NCBI GenBank assembly: GCA_964390795.1
Contig: CAYMLQ010000349.1
Coordinates: forward strand, 1 to 6,290
Source of the DNA: CAYMLQ01 sp964390795
Lineage (GTDB): Bacteria > Verrucomicrobiota > Kiritimatiellia > RFP12 > UBA1067
Reading direction: 5' to 3'
DNA: 6,290 nucleotides
The translations under genes were made by a program, and so were the position numbers. Shown here one piece after another: positions 5,854 through 6,290 of the stretch (the first letter of the stretch is position 1; every line of letters begins with the position of its first letter). The notes beneath the pieces were generated by a model. It made no database searches and had not been told where the DNA came from. It saw nothing but the letters and a program-made list of their open reading frames with translations.

Positions 5854-6273
5854 TCAACCCACTTTCCCTGCAGCCCCGTCATGCGCCGCATAACTGTACC
5901 CCTTCTTCGTCAAGTCCGATTCAGCAGCCATCAGATTCGCCACACTCCAGCCGCCTTCTTCATGCGAGGAAGAAGCCGTAAACTTTATCTTTCCCACCTT
6001 CTTCTCCTCCGACTGAGTTACGCTAACCTTCTCGCTGGCCACTAGTAGTCTGTACAGCCACAAAATTCGGTATTTTTGGCCAGGATTACATGATTTACAA
6101 GATTGAATTCATTGGCTATTAATCATGTGAATCCTGTAATCATGGCCGAATTTTCATGTTGTACTGTGTACTAGACCGCGCACTTCAATCTCATACGTCC
6201 CGTTGCCAAGCCCGAGTGCTGCGGGAAAGCAATGTCCCCGATCCTGTTCATTGCCCCTGCGGGGGCCGGATCC
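5854..6273 (-). pseudogene. Interrupted, unrecognised reading frame
   Basis: From 6043 to a TGA at 5856-5854 one minus frame reads VASEKVSVTQSEEKK and later HEEGGWSVANLMAAES, with ordinary codon use. On the far side of the palindromic insertion the frame reads LGLGNGTYEIEVRGL and is open back to TGA-TGA at 6279-6274. Removing the insertion plus one repeat copy joins them as EVRGL-VASEKV in frame. Neither half has a good start codon or ribosome binding site, so upstream damage or a second frameshift is likely. I do not recognise the protein. A second frame on the right side (PIDEDPAPAGAMNRIGDIAF) is open from the window edge to a TAG at 6173-6171 and could be the true partial gene instead. Confidence 0.35.
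6042..6174. mobile_element. Palindromic insertion (MITE-like), terminal inverted repeats and CTAG duplication
   Basis: The outer arms 6042-6070 and 6146-6174 are inverted copies over 29 bases with 7 mismatches, ending in an exact AAAATTCGG/CCGAATTTT. The inner arms 6080-6104 and 6121-6145 pair over 25 bases with 4 mismatches. The left arm carries 9 extra bases (6071-6079), and the loop is 16 bases (6105-6120). Direct repeats ACTAG at 6041-6045 and 6170-6174 flank the core and look like a target-site duplication (CTAG or ACTAG); a TA duplication as in IS630/Tc1 elements is also possible because the ends read CTAG-TA. It encodes nothing, so any mobility would depend on a transposase elsewhere. 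Confidence 0.6.
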
Positions 6274-6290
6274 TCATCAATTGGACGGGG

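Noticed and set aside
6253..6266. GCCCC/GGGGC hairpin near the right edge
   Set aside because: A 5-bp stem without a T-run in GC-rich DNA is expected by chance.
6232..6290. Plus-strand ATG opening a frame to the window end (MSPILFIAPAGAG)
   Set aside because: The ribosome binding site is weak, the visible peptide is only 20 residues, and other frames on both strands are equally open, so no gene can be supported.

Overview
The window suggests a high-GC Gram-negative bacterium, probably of the Planctomycetota-Verrucomicrobiota-Chlamydiota group (Kiritimatiellota, Lentisphaerota or Verrucomicrobiota). This is an inference from protein style, not from a marker gene: a signal peptide followed by a 'DGTWT' start typical of large secreted beta-strand proteins, a LacI regulator of the type common there, and abundant short intergenic palindromes.

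The left two thirds (1-4379) is compact and coding. A secreted protein starts at 110 and runs leftwards out of the window. After a 286-base divergent spacer comes a 515-residue protein with an N-terminal AAA-type ATPase, a winged-helix-like middle and a C-terminal PD-(D/E)XK nuclease-like domain (397-1944, +). It converges, with an 18-base gap, on a two-gene minus-strand unit: a major facilitator transporter (4379-3060) followed by a LacI-family regulator (3063-1963). These two overlap by an ATGA stop/start, so they are probably co-transcribed and translationally coupled. The transporter's GTG start and its Shine-Dalgarno sequence lie inside an 8-bp perfect inverted repeat.

The right third (4380-6290) is an accessory zone with lower GC. 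It holds a fragment resembling the N-terminal region of an ISAs1-type transposase, two inverted repeats (one a 74-bp near-palindrome), and a VapBC-like toxin-antitoxin pair. The antitoxin is driven by a good sigma70-type promoter whose predicted start site falls on the ATG, so its mRNA may be leaderless. An unrecognised stretch follows, and then a broken minus-strand reading frame. That frame is interrupted by a 129-bp palindromic insertion flanked by CTAG (or ACTAG) direct repeats. Removing the insertion with one repeat copy joins the two halves in frame.

Functionally there is one probable sugar or solute uptake unit with its own regulator, one orphan ATPase-nuclease of unknown role, and one stability or stress module surrounded by the debris of mobile DNA. 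I see no complete new multi-gene system. The most distinctive items are the palindromic insertion, the hairpin over the transporter start, and the leaderless, operator-overlapped antitoxin promoter.
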